Shown: positions 1-10,506, counted from the first letter of the stretch. The stretch: DNA of 64,000 bases from Clostridium aceticum (GCF_001042715.1 NZ_CP009687.1:3401418-3465417); one strand, 5' to 3'. The notes: generated by a model not told the origin, from the sequence alone. Numbers and translations: made by a program.

Positions 1-184
1 TTTCTAACTTAATTCTTCTGATAACACCTTTTCCTTCACTTCTAGCTAGATATGCACCCATTATCCCAGTAAAAAAAACAATAAGTAAAGTATAACCTAC
101 CCCTATATAGCTGCTTAGTCTCAGCAAAATAGCTAATTCTACGATAGGAACAATTGTAAACAATAAAATAAGTTTCAATAACAT
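1..184 (-). CDS. fxsA: FxsA family membrane protein, C-terminus cut by window edge
   Basis: Reading from the ATG at 184 gives 61 codons that run off the window: a hydrophobic N-terminal helix, then a stretch with TLLIVFFTGIMGAYLAR, which matches the conserved second helix and G-x-x-L-A-R turn of FxsA proteins. These are small inner-membrane proteins of poorly defined role, named for suppressing F-plasmid exclusion of phage T7. An AGGTG ribosome binding site lies just upstream. The gene starts 12 bases after the thioesterase stop, so the two are probably co-transcribed. The family call rests on the N-terminal half only. Confidence 0.75.
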   Translation of the reverse strand, partial: MLLKLILLFTIVPIVELAILLRLSSYIGVGYTLLIVFFTGIMGAYLARSEGKGVIRRIKLE

Positions 185-196
185 AAAAACACCTCA

Positions 197-610
197 TTAG
201 GAATTTTTCATCAAACCTTGATAAATATCTGGATGAATTTTTTTGAAGTTTACTGGTTTTAAATTTGTATCTACAAAAGCATGTGTAGTTTCTCCTGTTG
301 CCAACAACCGATGATCTATCTTTCTAACAATATCATATTCAAAAGTAATCCTAACTCCCTTAACTTCCTTCACTTTTGTCTCTATAATAATTTCATCATC
401 ATATTTGGCTGCTTCTTTATACCTGCACTTTACTTCTACCACTGGAAGCATAATATTCTCTTCCTCCAGTTGCTTATAGGAATAACCCATTTCCCTCAAA
501 AGCGTAGTTCTGCCTACCTCAAACCAAGTAAAGTAATTTCCATGATAAACTACTGCCATTTGATCTGTCTCTTGATACCTTACTCGTATCTCACTATAGC
601 TTTTTTCCAA
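197..610 (-). CDS. YbgC/FadM-type acyl-CoA thioesterase (hotdog fold)
   Basis: This 137-residue protein has the length and layout of the 4HBT hotdog thioesterases. Near the N-terminus it has RYQETDQMAVVYHGNYFTWF, where the D-x-x-x-V-Y-H-x-x-Y-F pattern carries the catalytic aspartate of the YbgC group. It should hydrolyse acyl-CoA thioesters in the cytoplasm; the chain length cannot be read from sequence. It lies upstream of fxsA and 140 bases downstream of the liv operon, from which a terminator separates it. Family assignment is firm, substrate unknown. Confidence 0.88.
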   Translation of the reverse strand: MEKSYSEIRVRYQETDQMAVVYHGNYFTWFEVGRTTLLREMGYSYKQLEEENIMLPVVEVKCRYKEAAKYDDEIIIETKVKEVKGVRITFEYDIVRKIDHRLLATGETTHAFVDTNLKPVNFKKIHPDIYQGLMKNS

Positions 611-702
611 TATATTACCTCCTATAAAACATTATTCTCTAATATGTAATTCTATATTAATTATTTTTTTCCTTTTTATGCTGAAAATCTATGTAAAACC
701 TT

Positions 703-731
703 ACAAAAAAACAGAGAAACAAGTTCTCTGT
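703..731 (-). terminator. Rho-independent terminator after livF
   Basis: On the minus strand ACAGAGA pairs with TCTCTGT around a 7-base loop, followed directly by a run of seven T. It sits 21 bases beyond the livF stop and closes the liv operon. Confidence 0.85.
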
Positions 732-751
732 CTTCTACAAAGGTAAATTCT

Positions 752-1459
752 TTAATGTGCTTTTCCAAGATAAGCCTCTAAAATAGATTTATCTTGTAAA
801 ATTTCTTTAGCATTACCCTCTTTTTTAATAACACCTTGCTCCAAAACATAGGCCTTATCAGCAATAGAGAGAGCTTTATAGGCATTTTGCTCTACCAGCA
901 GTATTGTTTTATTCATTTTCTTTATATCTTCAATAATTTCAAAAATTGTCTTTACCAACAAAGGTGCTAACCCAAGGGAAGGCTCATCCAATAAAATTAA
1001 GTCTGGATTTCCCATCAATCCCCTACCCATAGCCAACATTTGTTGTTCTCCACCACTTAATGTTCCTGCCATTTGGTCTTTTCTTTCTTCTAATCGGGGA
1101 AATAATTGATAGATTTTTTGTAAGTCTATTTCAATATTTTTTTTATCTCTGCGTAAGTAAGCTCCCATCATTAAGTTGTCCTTTACGGTTAAATTAGCAA
1201 AAATCAATCTACCCTCCGGTACTTGACAAATTCCCAATTCTACAATTTTATGAGGAATTTTCGGCACTTCCTTACCCCTATAGGTAATCATCCCTGCTTT
1301 GGGCTTGACTACACCAGAGATAGCGTTCAATAGTGTGGATTTTCCTGCACCATTAGAACCAATAATTGAAACAATTTGCCCTTCCTTTACTTCTATATCT
1401 ATACCTCTTAAGGCATGAATTCCACCATAATATACATTGAGATTTTCTACTTTTAGCAA
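752..1459 (-). CDS. livF: Branched-chain amino acid ABC transporter ATPase LivF
   Basis: A 235-residue ABC ATPase with Walker A GSNGAGKST (residues 34-42), signature LSGGEQQ (134-140) and Walker B LILLDEP. Its short length and the LLVEQNAYKALSIAD segment are typical of LivF, the second ATPase of HAAT-family importers. With LivG it powers uptake of leucine, isoleucine, valine or related amino acids through LivH/LivM. It overlaps livG by 7 bases, so translation is probably coupled. It is the last gene of the livK-H-M-G-F operon. Confidence 0.95.
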   Translation of the reverse strand: MLKVENLNVYYGGIHALRGIDIEVKEGQIVSIIGSNGAGKSTLLNAISGVVKPKAGMITYRGKEVPKIPHKIVELGICQVPEGRLIFANLTVKDNLMMGAYLRRDKKNIEIDLQKIYQLFPRLEERKDQMAGTLSGGEQQMLAMGRGLMGNPDLILLDEPSLGLAPLLVKTIFEIIEDIKKMNKTILLVEQNAYKALSIADKAYVLEQGVIKKEGNAKEILQDKSILEAYLGKAH

Positions 1460-2229
1460 ATTACTTCCTCCTCCCCAAGATATGCTTCGATTACCTTTGA
1501 ATTTGTTTGAATCTCTTGGGCGGTTCCTTCTGCTAATTTTCTTCCAAAGTTTAACACAACAATTTTATCACAGATTCCCATAATAAGGTCCATGTGATGT
1601 TCTATGACTAAAACAGTAAGCTGAAACCTATCTCTGATTTCTTTGATCAGATGCATTAGCTTTATTGTCTCATCTGGATTCATCCCCGCTGCAGGCTCGT
1701 CTAAAAGAAGAAGTTTCGGCTGTAATGCCAAAGCTCTTGCAATCTCAAGCCTTCGTTGGAGACCATAGGGAAGATTAGAAGCCACCGTATCTTTTCTATC
1801 TGTTAAACCCATAATTTCTAATAACTCTTCTACCTGTTGATGCAGCTTTTTTTCCCCAGTCCTAAACTTTTTATTTCTAACGACTGCATCTAAAATACTA
1901 TAATCTGTATTATAATGGCAGGCTGTCAATATATTATCATAAGTAGTAAGCTTCTTAAATAATCTAATATTTTGAAAGGTTCTTGTTATACCTATATCAG
2001 CAATTTGATAGGGCTGTAGGTTTTGTAGCTTCTTTCCTTCAAAGAAGATATCTCCCTCAGTAACATTATATATTCCAGTAATGAGATTAAACATTGTAGT
2101 CTTTCCCGCTCCATTAGGACCTATGATCCCTGAAATACTATCCTTTTCTATCTGAAAAGCCATGTTTGCTACAGCTGTTAAACCTCCAAACTGTTTTGTC
2201 ACATCTTTTAATTCTAAGATTGTTGCCAT
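1453..2229 (-). CDS. livG: Branched-chain amino acid ABC transporter ATPase LivG
   Basis: A 258-residue ATPase with Walker A GPNGAGKTT (37-45) and Walker B LLLLDEPAAGMNP. The signature is the atypical LPYGLQRRLEIARAL found in LivG in place of LSGGQ. The TRTFQNIRLF motif after the Q-loop region is also LivG-like. It pairs with LivF at the inner face of the membrane. The gene begins one base before the livM stop region and runs into livF with a 7-base overlap, giving a tightly packed operon. Confidence 0.95.
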   Translation of the reverse strand: MATILELKDVTKQFGGLTAVANMAFQIEKDSISGIIGPNGAGKTTMFNLITGIYNVTEGDIFFEGKKLQNLQPYQIADIGITRTFQNIRLFKKLTTYDNILTACHYNTDYSILDAVVRNKKFRTGEKKLHQQVEELLEIMGLTDRKDTVASNLPYGLQRRLEIARALALQPKLLLLDEPAAGMNPDETIKLMHLIKEIRDRFQLTVLVIEHHMDLIMGICDKIVVLNFGRKLAEGTAQEIQTNSKVIEAYLGEEEVIC

Positions 2230-3123
2230 CTATTTATCCCCCCCCACTGCAGACTTTTTCTTGCCAAAAGATGTTATATGAGAGATAAGTTTTTTGATAT
2301 TAGTTATACTGATTTCATAGCCACCCATCAATCCCTGTGGCCTTGTAATCATAATAAATATAACAGATGCCCCGTAAACCACCAGTCTCCATCTATCAAA
2401 AGTTCTTAAAACCTCTGGTAGGGATGTTAAAACAATGGCACCAATAATGCTGCCGGATATACTGCCTAACCCTCCAAAAATCACCATAATCGTTAACTCT
2501 GTAGACTTTATTAATTGAAACATTCTAGGTTGTAAAAAACCTGTATAATGGGCTAACATACCACCTGCAACGCCTGCATAAGCTGCACTGATGGCAAGGG
2601 AAATCATTTTATATTTAAAAACATTGATGCCTATAATTTGTGATGCCATCTCTTCTTCTCTTATAGCCTGCATGTTTCTACCATGTCTTGATTTAATTAA
2701 ATTTACTAGTATAATGACGGCGATGACATTTAAAACCACAACATTGGTCAAACTTGTTCTTAAAGGGATACCAGGCCACCCTCTAGCCCCTCCAAAGTAT
2801 TGGACATTGTCCAAGATCAGTCGGATAGCTTCTCCAAATCCCAAAGTAGCGATACAAAAATAATCCCCCTTTAGATTTAAAGTTAATTTTCCAATAATTA
2901 AACTAAAAAAAGCTGCTATCAAACCTCCTATTAGGATAGCTAACACAAAAGGAACATTTAACTTCACTGTCATAACAGCTGTAGCATAGGCTCCTATTGC
3001 CATAAACCCCGCATGTCCAAAAGAAAAAAGTCCAGTAAATCCCGTCAATAATGATAATCCCAGTACCGCCAATAGATAAATCCCTGATAAAATTAAAATT
3101 CCTTGAATATAATACCAACCCAT
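2230..3123 (-). CDS. livM: Branched-chain amino acid ABC transporter permease LivM
   Basis: A 297-residue polytopic membrane protein with about eight hydrophobic segments. It has the LivM hallmarks GLFSFGHAGFMAIGAYATA near residues 30-48 and the C-terminal FGGLGSISGSIIGA permease loop that contacts the ATPases. With LivH it forms the transmembrane channel of the importer. A GGAGGTGACACA ribosome binding site precedes the ATG. It lies 11 bases downstream of livH. Confidence 0.95.
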   Translation of the reverse strand: MGWYYIQGILILSGIYLLAVLGLSLLTGFTGLFSFGHAGFMAIGAYATAVMTVKLNVPFVLAILIGGLIAAFFSLIIGKLTLNLKGDYFCIATLGFGEAIRLILDNVQYFGGARGWPGIPLRTSLTNVVVLNVIAVIILVNLIKSRHGRNMQAIREEEMASQIIGINVFKYKMISLAISAAYAGVAGGMLAHYTGFLQPRMFQLIKSTELTIMVIFGGLGSISGSIIGAIVLTSLPEVLRTFDRWRLVVYGASVIFIMITRPQGLMGGYEISITNIKKLISHITSFGKKKSAVGGDK

Positions 3124-3134
3124 TGTGTCACCTC

Positions 3135-4013
3135 CTATGCCTTATCCTCTGTAATTTTACCCATTAATCCTCTTGGTCGCACAACTAAGACAGCGATTAA
3201 TAATATAAAGGCTATAAGATCTCTATATTGAGAGGATATATAACCAGCTGTTAGTGTTTCTATAACCCCCAGCAATATAGAACCGATTACTGCTCCTGGG
3301 ACACTTCCTAATCCTCCAAATACAGCAGCAATAAAGGATTTCATAGTGATAAAACCAATCTGTGGATATACTGTGTATTTCATACCAAACAGCACCCCAG
3401 CGATTCCTGCCAGCATACCCCCTAAGCCAAAAACAATAAATATTATTTTATCAGTATTTACCCCCATTAAGGTGCTAGCTCGGATACTATAGGCTGTTGC
3501 CTTAATCGCCATACCAGTTTTGGTTTTTTCAATGATATAAATAAGAAGTAATAGACTTATTCCAGATATTAAGAACATAATAGCATCTAGCCTTCCTATA
3601 GAAATGGCTCCTATTTGAAAAGGCGTAGTAGAAAAAACTCGAGGATAGGTTCTAAATGTGGGACCTATCGTTGCTATTACAATGTTTTCTAAGAATATAG
3701 AAGCCCCCATAGCAGAGATGATAAAATATAAAAAGGGTGCATTTCTTTTTCTTAAAGGTCGGTAGGCCACCCGTTCTATCGTCACAGCTAAGAAGCCTGC
3801 TGCTATGATAGCTAACGCAAAAGCCCCAGCAAAAGGAAGCTCTAAGGCTGTCATTAAGAAGAATCCTGCATAAGCTCCTATCATAATTACTCCGCCGTGG
3901 GCAAAATTACTGAAGTTCATAATACTATACACAAGGGAATACCCTACTGCCATCAGTGCATATACACTGCCAATCGACAGTCCGTTGATCATTTGTTGAA
4001 AAAAAGCAGACAT
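3135..4013 (-). CDS. livH: Branched-chain amino acid ABC transporter permease LivH
   Basis: A 292-residue permease with the N-terminal LivH motif GLSIGSVYALMAVGYSLVY followed by NFAHGGVIMIGAYAG, and the C-terminal VFGGLGSVPGAVIGS ATPase-contact loop. It partners LivM. An AAAGGAGGGG ribosome binding site precedes the ATG. It is separated from livK by 113 bases that hold a strong hairpin (4099-4121). Confidence 0.95.
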   Translation of the reverse strand: MSAFFQQMINGLSIGSVYALMAVGYSLVYSIMNFSNFAHGGVIMIGAYAGFFLMTALELPFAGAFALAIIAAGFLAVTIERVAYRPLRKRNAPFLYFIISAMGASIFLENIVIATIGPTFRTYPRVFSTTPFQIGAISIGRLDAIMFLISGISLLLLIYIIEKTKTGMAIKATAYSIRASTLMGVNTDKIIFIVFGLGGMLAGIAGVLFGMKYTVYPQIGFITMKSFIAAVFGGLGSVPGAVIGSILLGVIETLTAGYISSQYRDLIAFILLIAVLVVRPRGLMGKITEDKA

Positions 4014-4098
4014 ATTTTCCCCTCCTTTTTACGTTATTCCTCATCAGCCCAGCTAAAAATACCTGCATTTTCTAGACTTTTTAGATATTTATATAGAA

Positions 4099-4121
4099 TA
4101 GAGAGGGTAAAACCCTCTCTA
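4099..4121 (-). other. Intercistronic hairpin between livK and livH
   Basis: AGAGAGGG pairs with CCCTCTCT around a tiny loop, 6 bases after the livK stop, with no T-run following on the minus strand. Such structures commonly protect the 3' end of the abundant binding-protein mRNA or reduce read-through into the permeases. It is not a classic terminator. Function is inferred. Confidence 0.6.
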
Positions 4122-4126
4122 GACAA

Positions 4127-5323
4127 TTATTCTACAGAATATTTTTGTTGGAATTTATAGTCGCTATCTATAATCTTAATAATCGCTGCATCTTTTCCCT
4201 CTGGGTTATGGGTATCTGGACTAATGGTAATTTGTCCTGTAATCCCTTGAACACTGGCGGTCTTTAAGGCATCTCTTATAGCTACAGAGTCAAAGTTGCC
4301 TGCTTCTAAAATAGCACTTTCCAATAATTTTACTGCATCATAGGCAAGATAGCCATTTAACTCTACTGGCAAATTATATTTTGCTGTATATGTATCCTTA
4401 AAATCTTGTACTTCTGGATCAGCGAAATCTAAATGGTTTACAAAGTAACTACCTTCAACAGCCTCTGCAGCCATTTCTAACAATACCTCTGAAGGCCATC
4501 CATCCCCACCTATCAAAACAGCATCGATTCCTAATTCTCTTGCCTGATTAGCACTTAAAGCAACTTCTTTAAAGAAGTAAGGCATAAATACGATTTCTGG
4601 ATTTGCTTCTTTAATTTTACTTAGTTGTGGTCTAAAATCTACATCGCCAAACTTAAAGGCTTCTTTAGCAACAATTTCTCCACCTTTTTCCTTAAAGGTC
4701 TTTTCAAAAAACTCTGTTAATCCTTGAGAATAATCATCTGCTACGTCATATAAAATAGCAGCTTTTGTAAACCCTAAAACATCAACAGCATATCCTGCAG
4801 CAACGGCTCCTTGGTAAGGGTCGATAAAGCATACTCTGAAGTTAAAAGGCTTAACTTCACCGTTTTCATCTACTGTTACTCTAGGGTTGGTGGCAACGGT
4901 AGCAATACCTGGCACCTGCATTTCTTCTAATACAGAAGAAATCGCTATAGCTTGACCACTGGCATTAGGTCCAATTACTGCTACAACGTTATCTTGAGAT
5001 GTTAGTCTTCTTACAGCATTCACCGCTTCCATAGCATCTCCACGGGTATCGTATCCAATGACTTCTACTTTTTTACCTAGCAATCCGCCATTCTCATTGA
5101 TCTCGTCAAATAACATCTTTACAGTATTGAATTCACAGTTACCCCATACTGCTTGATCTCCTGTCAAGGAACCTACCCATCCAACTTTTACAACTTCACC
5201 TTCTGCACCAGCATCTTGATTGCCTTCTGGCGTAGCAGCTGGCTCATTTGAACCACAACCAACAAACACTAAGCTCAAAATAAGTAATACAGCTACTAGT
5301 AAAAATAACTTTTTCTTTAACAT
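4127..5323 (-). CDS. livK: Branched-chain amino acid-binding lipoprotein LivK
   Basis: A 398-residue type I periplasmic-binding-fold protein. It starts with a lipoprotein signal peptide (KKK, then a hydrophobic core, then Cys23 after FVG), followed by a low-complexity linker rich in A, E, G and N and by VKVGWVGSLTGDQAVWGN, the usual start of Leu/Ile/Val-binding domains. It should be anchored outside the membrane and deliver ligand to LivHM. The first gene of the operon, with a GGGGGAG ribosome binding site. Upstream (5324-5556) is very AT-rich; a TATAAT at 5476-5481 with a poor -35 box is the only promoter candidate seen. Exact ligand cannot be read. Confidence 0.93.
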   Translation of the reverse strand: MLKKKLFLLVAVLLILSLVFVGCGSNEPAATPEGNQDAGAEGEVVKVGWVGSLTGDQAVWGNCEFNTVKMLFDEINENGGLLGKKVEVIGYDTRGDAMEAVNAVRRLTSQDNVVAVIGPNASGQAIAISSVLEEMQVPGIATVATNPRVTVDENGEVKPFNFRVCFIDPYQGAVAAGYAVDVLGFTKAAILYDVADDYSQGLTEFFEKTFKEKGGEIVAKEAFKFGDVDFRPQLSKIKEANPEIVFMPYFFKEVALSANQARELGIDAVLIGGDGWPSEVLLEMAAEAVEGSYFVNHLDFADPEVQDFKDTYTAKYNLPVELNGYLAYDAVKLLESAILEAGNFDSVAIRDALKTASVQGITGQITISPDTHNPEGKDAAIIKIIDSDYKFQQKYSVE

Positions 5324-5556
5324 TTTTTCTCCCCCTTAACACTTATTCTCTACTTTTCTATCCCCATCTAATTTCTCTCTTCTCCCCTTTACACTACAAA
5401 GGCATCACCACCTTGAAGTTAAATTAAGCTAGAATTATTGAAAATTTTAGAATTATTAATCATATTTTACTTTTAATTATACGTGCTTTTGGTTATTTTT
5501 TCTAGCTTTTTCTTTTGAATATAAATATTTTTTTATAAACATACTATTTTTTTCAC

Positions 5557-5588
5557 AAAAAAAAGGACCTACAATCAATGTAGATCCT
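5557..5588 (-). terminator. Terminator of the pfkA-pyk operon
   Basis: A 10-bp stem (AGGATCTACA with TGTAGGTCCT, one G-U pair) and a 5-base loop are followed by seven or more T on the minus strand, about 120 bases after the pyk stop. Confidence 0.88.
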
Positions 5589-5710
5589 GTAAGTATGTTC
5601 CTTTATGCAATTTATATGAATAAAGGGGGAGAATGTTTATTACATAGTTTTATTATATGAAGCAACTACAGTTTTTGTGTTATTATTGGATAAAAATTCT
5701 ATGAAAAATT

Positions 5711-7468
5711 TTATAAGACTCTGGTTTTTCCACTATAAATCAATCCTGTTTTTGCATCTACAGTTACAATGTCTCCATTTTTAAGTTTATGTGTTGCATT
5801 ATTGGCTCCTACTATAGTAGGTTTTCCTAGGTTTAATCCTACAATAGCAGCATGACTGGTTAAGCCGCCTTCCTCTGTTACAATAGCTCCTGCCGTCTCC
5901 ATATAAGGATTTAAATCCTTATCAGTAAATTGTGTAACCAAAATATCCCCTGCGTCGATTTGAACTTGACTTTCTTGTGTAGCATCTATAATTACTACCT
6001 TTCCAGTAGCCGCCCCTTTACCTATGCCTGTTCCATTGAGGAGGATATCTCCAACAATGTGGGCTTTAATTAAATTGGTTGTTCCAGCTACACCTACTGG
6101 CACACCAGCGGTAATCACCACTAAGTCCCCTCTTTGAATCATACCTTCACTCAATGCTGCCTGTATTGCAGCATGAAAAATATCGTCTGTTGAACCCATT
6201 TCTTCTATCAATATGGAGTTTACTCCCCATACTAAACTTAATCTCCTGCGCATTCTTTCTTTTGTAGTAGTAGCTATAATTGGTGCCTTTGGTCTAAATT
6301 TTGATACCATTCTCGCTGTATGTCCTGAAGAAGTAGCCGTAACAATTGCAGATGCCTGAAGATCCATAGCAGTAACACAGGTAGCATTACTAATAGCATC
6401 TGTAATGGTGGTTTCTCTTTCAATCGCCTTGTTTCTTAACAAGGTTCTATAATCAATAGAAGTCTCTATTCTTTTAGCAATACTTGTCATGGTTTTTACA
6501 GCTTCAACAGGATACTTACCAGCAGCAGTTTCCCCTGATAGCATAATAGCATCTGTACCATCTAAAATAGCATTAGCTACGTCCGTTACCTCTGCTCTCG
6601 TAGGTCTAGGATTTCTTATCATAGAATCTAGCATTTGTGTAGCAGTAATAACTGGTTTTGCCACCTTATTACATTTTTCGATCATATTTTTTTGTACCAG
6701 TGGTATTTCTTCTGTAGGAATTTCTACGCCTAGGTCTCCTCTAGCCACCATAATACCATCAGATACTTCAATAATTGTATCTAAGTTGTCTACGCCTTCT
6801 TGATTTTCAATCTTAGAAATAATGTGGATATGTTCTGCATTGTTTTCTTCTAATATTTTTCTAATAGCTAATACATCTTCTGCTTTTCTCACAAAAGAAG
6901 CTGCAATAAAATCAATATCCATCTTAATACCAAACTCAATATCCGCTTTGTCCTTCTCCGTAATGGCAGGCAGATTGATTTTTACTCCTGGTACATTGAC
7001 ACCCTTATGATTTTTTACAACCCCTGCATTTTCAACAATGCATTCTATATCTGTTTCACCAATGATCTTTTGAACCTTTAATTCTATCAAACCATCATCA
7101 ATTAAAATACTATCTCCTTCTTTTACATCCTTCCCTAAACCAGTATAGCTGATGCTGCAAATAGTAGTATCACCCATTACTTCTCTTGTTGTTAGAGTGA
7201 AGGTTTGTCCTTCTTCAAGGTAGACTTCTGGATCCTTAAACTTTCCTGTTCTTATTTCTGGTCCCTTCGTATCAAGAAGAATAGCTATAGGCAGTTTTAG
7301 TTCTTCTCTCACTTCCTTGACGATTTCTATTCTTTTTTTATGTTCTTCGTGAGATCCGTGGGAAAAATTTAACCTGGCAACATTTAATCCATTTTCCACT
7401 AACTGCTTTAATACCTCTTTTTCCTCACTGGCTGGTCCTAAGGTGCATACGATTTTGGTCTTCTTCAT
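5711..7468 (-). CDS. pyk: Pyruvate kinase with C-terminal PEP-utiliser domain
   Basis: At 585 residues this is the long Gram-positive pyruvate kinase, converting PEP and ADP to pyruvate and ATP. The barrel carries KTKIVCTLGPAS at the N-terminus, ARLNFSHG, LLDTKGPEIRTG, the catalytic KIENQEG, MVARGDLGVE and TATQMLDSM. After the regulatory domain comes an extra mobile domain like that of PEP-utilising enzymes, with EEGGLTSHAAIVGLNLGKP. The histidine in TSHAA corresponds to the phosphohistidine site of PPDK/EI, but its role in pyruvate kinase is not established. The gene follows pfkA by 40 bases from the predicted operon layout (14 between stop and start), consistent with a glycolytic operon. 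Confidence 0.96.
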   Translation of the reverse strand: MKKTKIVCTLGPASEEKEVLKQLVENGLNVARLNFSHGSHEEHKKRIEIVKEVREELKLPIAILLDTKGPEIRTGKFKDPEVYLEEGQTFTLTTREVMGDTTICSISYTGLGKDVKEGDSILIDDGLIELKVQKIIGETDIECIVENAGVVKNHKGVNVPGVKINLPAITEKDKADIEFGIKMDIDFIAASFVRKAEDVLAIRKILEENNAEHIHIISKIENQEGVDNLDTIIEVSDGIMVARGDLGVEIPTEEIPLVQKNMIEKCNKVAKPVITATQMLDSMIRNPRPTRAEVTDVANAILDGTDAIMLSGETAAGKYPVEAVKTMTSIAKRIETSIDYRTLLRNKAIERETTITDAISNATCVTAMDLQASAIVTATSSGHTARMVSKFRPKAPIIATTTKERMRRRLSLVWGVNSILIEEMGSTDDIFHAAIQAALSEGMIQRGDLVVITAGVPVGVAGTTNLIKAHIVGDILLNGTGIGKGAATGKVVIIDATQESQVQIDAGDILVTQFTDKDLNPYMETAGAIVTEEGGLTSHAAIVGLNLGKPTIVGANNATHKLKNGDIVTVDAKTGLIYSGKTRVL

Positions 7469-7482
7469 TGTTTTTCCTCCCT

Positions 7483-8463
<981 letters not shown>

Positions 8464-8478
8464 CTAGAGGGTCATTTT

Positions 8479-8532
8479 TTGTCCCTATGGACAAAACCTA
8501 TCCCTATAGGTTATTAACTAAAAAATAGGGAC
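8479..8532 (-). promoter_or_regulatory. Leader with mutually exclusive hairpins upstream of pfkA
   Basis: Two small hairpins lie back to back: TTGTCC/GGACAA (8479-8494) and AACCTA/TAGGTT (8495-8512). ATAGGGAC at 8525-8532 could instead pair with GTCCCTAT at 8481-8488, which would break both. This is what an attenuator looks like, but no T-run terminator is formed. Regulatory role is speculative. Confidence 0.35.
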
Positions 8533-8540
8533 TTATATTG

Positions 8541-8732
8541 CTATAAGCCTTGTTGCAATAATATTGTATGTACCTCTTCAACCTCAGATCTAGGAACCAG
8601 AATCTCGCAAGTACCTTGGTCATTATTTTTACTTATGGGTTTTACTTTTACTAAGAAGCCTTCTTTTACCAATATTTTCTCAATATGTTGAGCATCTTCC
8701 CTGGTGTTTGCCATATACACTACTGTCCACAT
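8541..8732 (-). CDS. Small conserved protein between dnaE and pfkA
   Basis: The 63-residue protein begins MWTVVYMANTREDAQHIEKI and ends in a segment typical of a small ferredoxin-like alpha/beta fold (DUF2007-like pattern): beta strand, helix, KEGFLVKVKPI strand, EILVPRSEVEEVHTIL. Proteins of this size and sequence occur between dnaE and pfkA in many clostridia and are often mis-annotated as 'glutamate decarboxylase'; no such activity is plausible at this length. A frame extends upstream to 8804, but the GGAGG at about 8746-8750 supports the ATG at 8732, although the 13-base spacing is long. Function unknown. Confidence 0.7.
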   Translation of the reverse strand: MWTVVYMANTREDAQHIEKILVKEGFLVKVKPISKNNDQGTCEILVPRSEVEEVHTILLQQGL

Positions 8733-8853
8733 TTTTACTTCGAGGCCTCCTTCATCATCAGTCTTCTTCCATTGTACCAGTATTATGTAATTTCTTAATA
8801 ACAATTATATATAATTTATGCTATCTTTTCAAACAAAATTCTACTAAAGTATG

Positions 8854-8896
8854 TGAGATTTTATGACTTTTCTTGTAGAAAAGCCATAAAATCTCA
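8854..8896 (-). terminator. Long AT-rich inverted repeat after dnaE
   Basis: A 19-bp stem (TGAGATTTTATG... with one mismatch-tolerant G-U pair) and a 5-base loop start 6 bases beyond the dnaE stop. No T-run follows on the minus strand, so it is a weak or atypical terminator, or an mRNA-end stabiliser. Confidence 0.55.
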
Positions 8897-8901
8897 GGTA
8901 T

Positions 8902-10343
8902 TTACTTAATTTTAACAGATTCTTCACCAAAAATCTGTGATAATTCTTTTATTAAGTCATCATTAAGTTTTACCCATAAATCTCTATCTGCCCTGAAAAC
9001 TTTATTTTCGTTTTCGATGTAGACATAAAGCGGAACACTTCCATGATACTTTCTTAATATATTTTTAGCCTCATGCACTAAAACCATGTCACTTTTTTCT
9101 CTGATTTTCAGATACAATTTTTGGGTTTCAAGTTTCGCTAATGGTCTTATTGTATTGGTTAAAATTTTAGGACTTTCTTCATCTTTTAAACTTAATGTAC
9201 CTTCTATGATGACTAGATTTCCCTCTTGAAGTAAATTTGCATGTTGATTCAAGACATTGGGAAATACAATACATTCCATTGTCCCCAATAAATCTTCTAG
9301 TGTAATAAAAGCCATTAGTTTATTATTTCTTGTAGTTTTTGTTATCTTTTCTAATATCATACCTCCAACAATAATTTTCTCTCCATCTTTATGTTCTGTT
9401 TCTTGAGGATTTTCCATAATTTCATTGATATTGCTGCTATTAATACTGGTAAAATATTTTAGCTCTTGTTGAAGTTCTGCCAATGGATGCCCACTAATGT
9501 ACAGACCTAGTACATCCTTTTCCATATTTAATCTTATCTTATCCTGAAACTCTTTTATATTTGGCAAAGGATCTTTTTTAAAAGAAATGGTTGCATCCCC
9601 TGTCATATCAAATAAACCAAGCTGTCCTTGAATCTTTCTTTTCTTATCTTGATTGATACTGTCTAGTAAATTTTCATATACCCCCATCAATTGAGCACGA
9701 TAAATCTTTAGACTATCAAAAGCACCGCACTTAATTAAGCTTTCTACAGCTCTTTTATTGAGGTCTTTGGCATCGACTTTTTGACAAAAATCGCTAAAAC
9801 TAATAAATTTCCCTTTTTCATCTCTAGCCTGTACCATCGTTTGAATCATATTTACTCCTACATTTTTTACAGCAGCTAAACCAAATCTGATTTTTTCTCC
9901 TTCTACTGTAAAGGTACTATAACTCTTATTGATATCAGGGGGTAAAACTTCTATTCCCATTCTCTTACAATCCTGAATATACTGTACCACCTTTGGCGTG
10001 TTTCCCATCACACTGGTAAGCAACGCCGCCATGAATTCTACAGGATAATAGGTTTTTAGGTAAGCCGTTTGATAGCCTAAAATTGCGTAGGCAGCGGCAT
10101 GCGACTTGTTGAAGGCATAGTTAGCAAAGTCAATCATATCGTCATAGATTTTATTAGCAATCTCCTCAGGAACACCATTTCTAATACAACCTGGAATCTC
10201 GATATTTCCTTCCTTATCTAGCTTTCCATAGATAAAATACTGGCGCTCTTCCTCCATAACATCTCTCTTTTTCTTGCCCATAGCCCTTCTAACTAAATCA
10301 CTTCTACTATAACTATATCCTGCTAAATCTCTTACAACCCTCA
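8902..10343 (-). CDS. dnaE: DNA polymerase III alpha subunit, exon 2
   Basis: This is the 3' part of dnaE. When joined to exon 1 across the intron, the junction codon ATG is rebuilt from A + TG and reads EQV-M-RVVRDLAGYSY, matching the family sequence around that point. It encodes the rest of the fingers (RSDLVRRAMGKKK, YFIYGKL), the helix-hairpin-helix and tandem region (NKSHAAAYAILGYQTAYLK), and an OB-fold (IIVGGMILEKITKTTRNNK...ITLEDLLG). Joined length is 1162 residues, normal for DnaE. An independent frame runs upstream to 10389, but its first 15 residues are translated intron sequence and should not be taken as a start. Confidence 0.93.
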
Positions 10344-10390
10344 ATAGTGATAGGTAAGACTTTGATGTTATCTCCACCTTTTCCCCCACT

Positions 10391-10430
10391 CCACACCGTA
10401 CATGAGAGTTTCCTGCTCATACGGCGTTCC
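10391..10430 (-). ncRNA. Group II intron domain V
   Basis: The hairpin GAACGCCGTATGAG...CTCATGTACGGTGTGG with a GAAA-like apical loop is the catalytic domain V. It contains the CGC form of the catalytic triad seen in a number of clostridial introns. Domain VI follows immediately. Confidence 0.88.
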
Positions 10431-10506
10431 ATCGAAACACTAACAATCTGAATAATTAACGTTAAGATTTAATCAAGATTAATTTGATAATTATGCGACC
10501 TTTATT

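Noticed and set aside
8902-10389. Independent 495-residue polymerase gene starting at 10389
   Set aside because: The first residues are intron sequence; homology to DnaE begins exactly at the intron 3' end, so this is exon 2.
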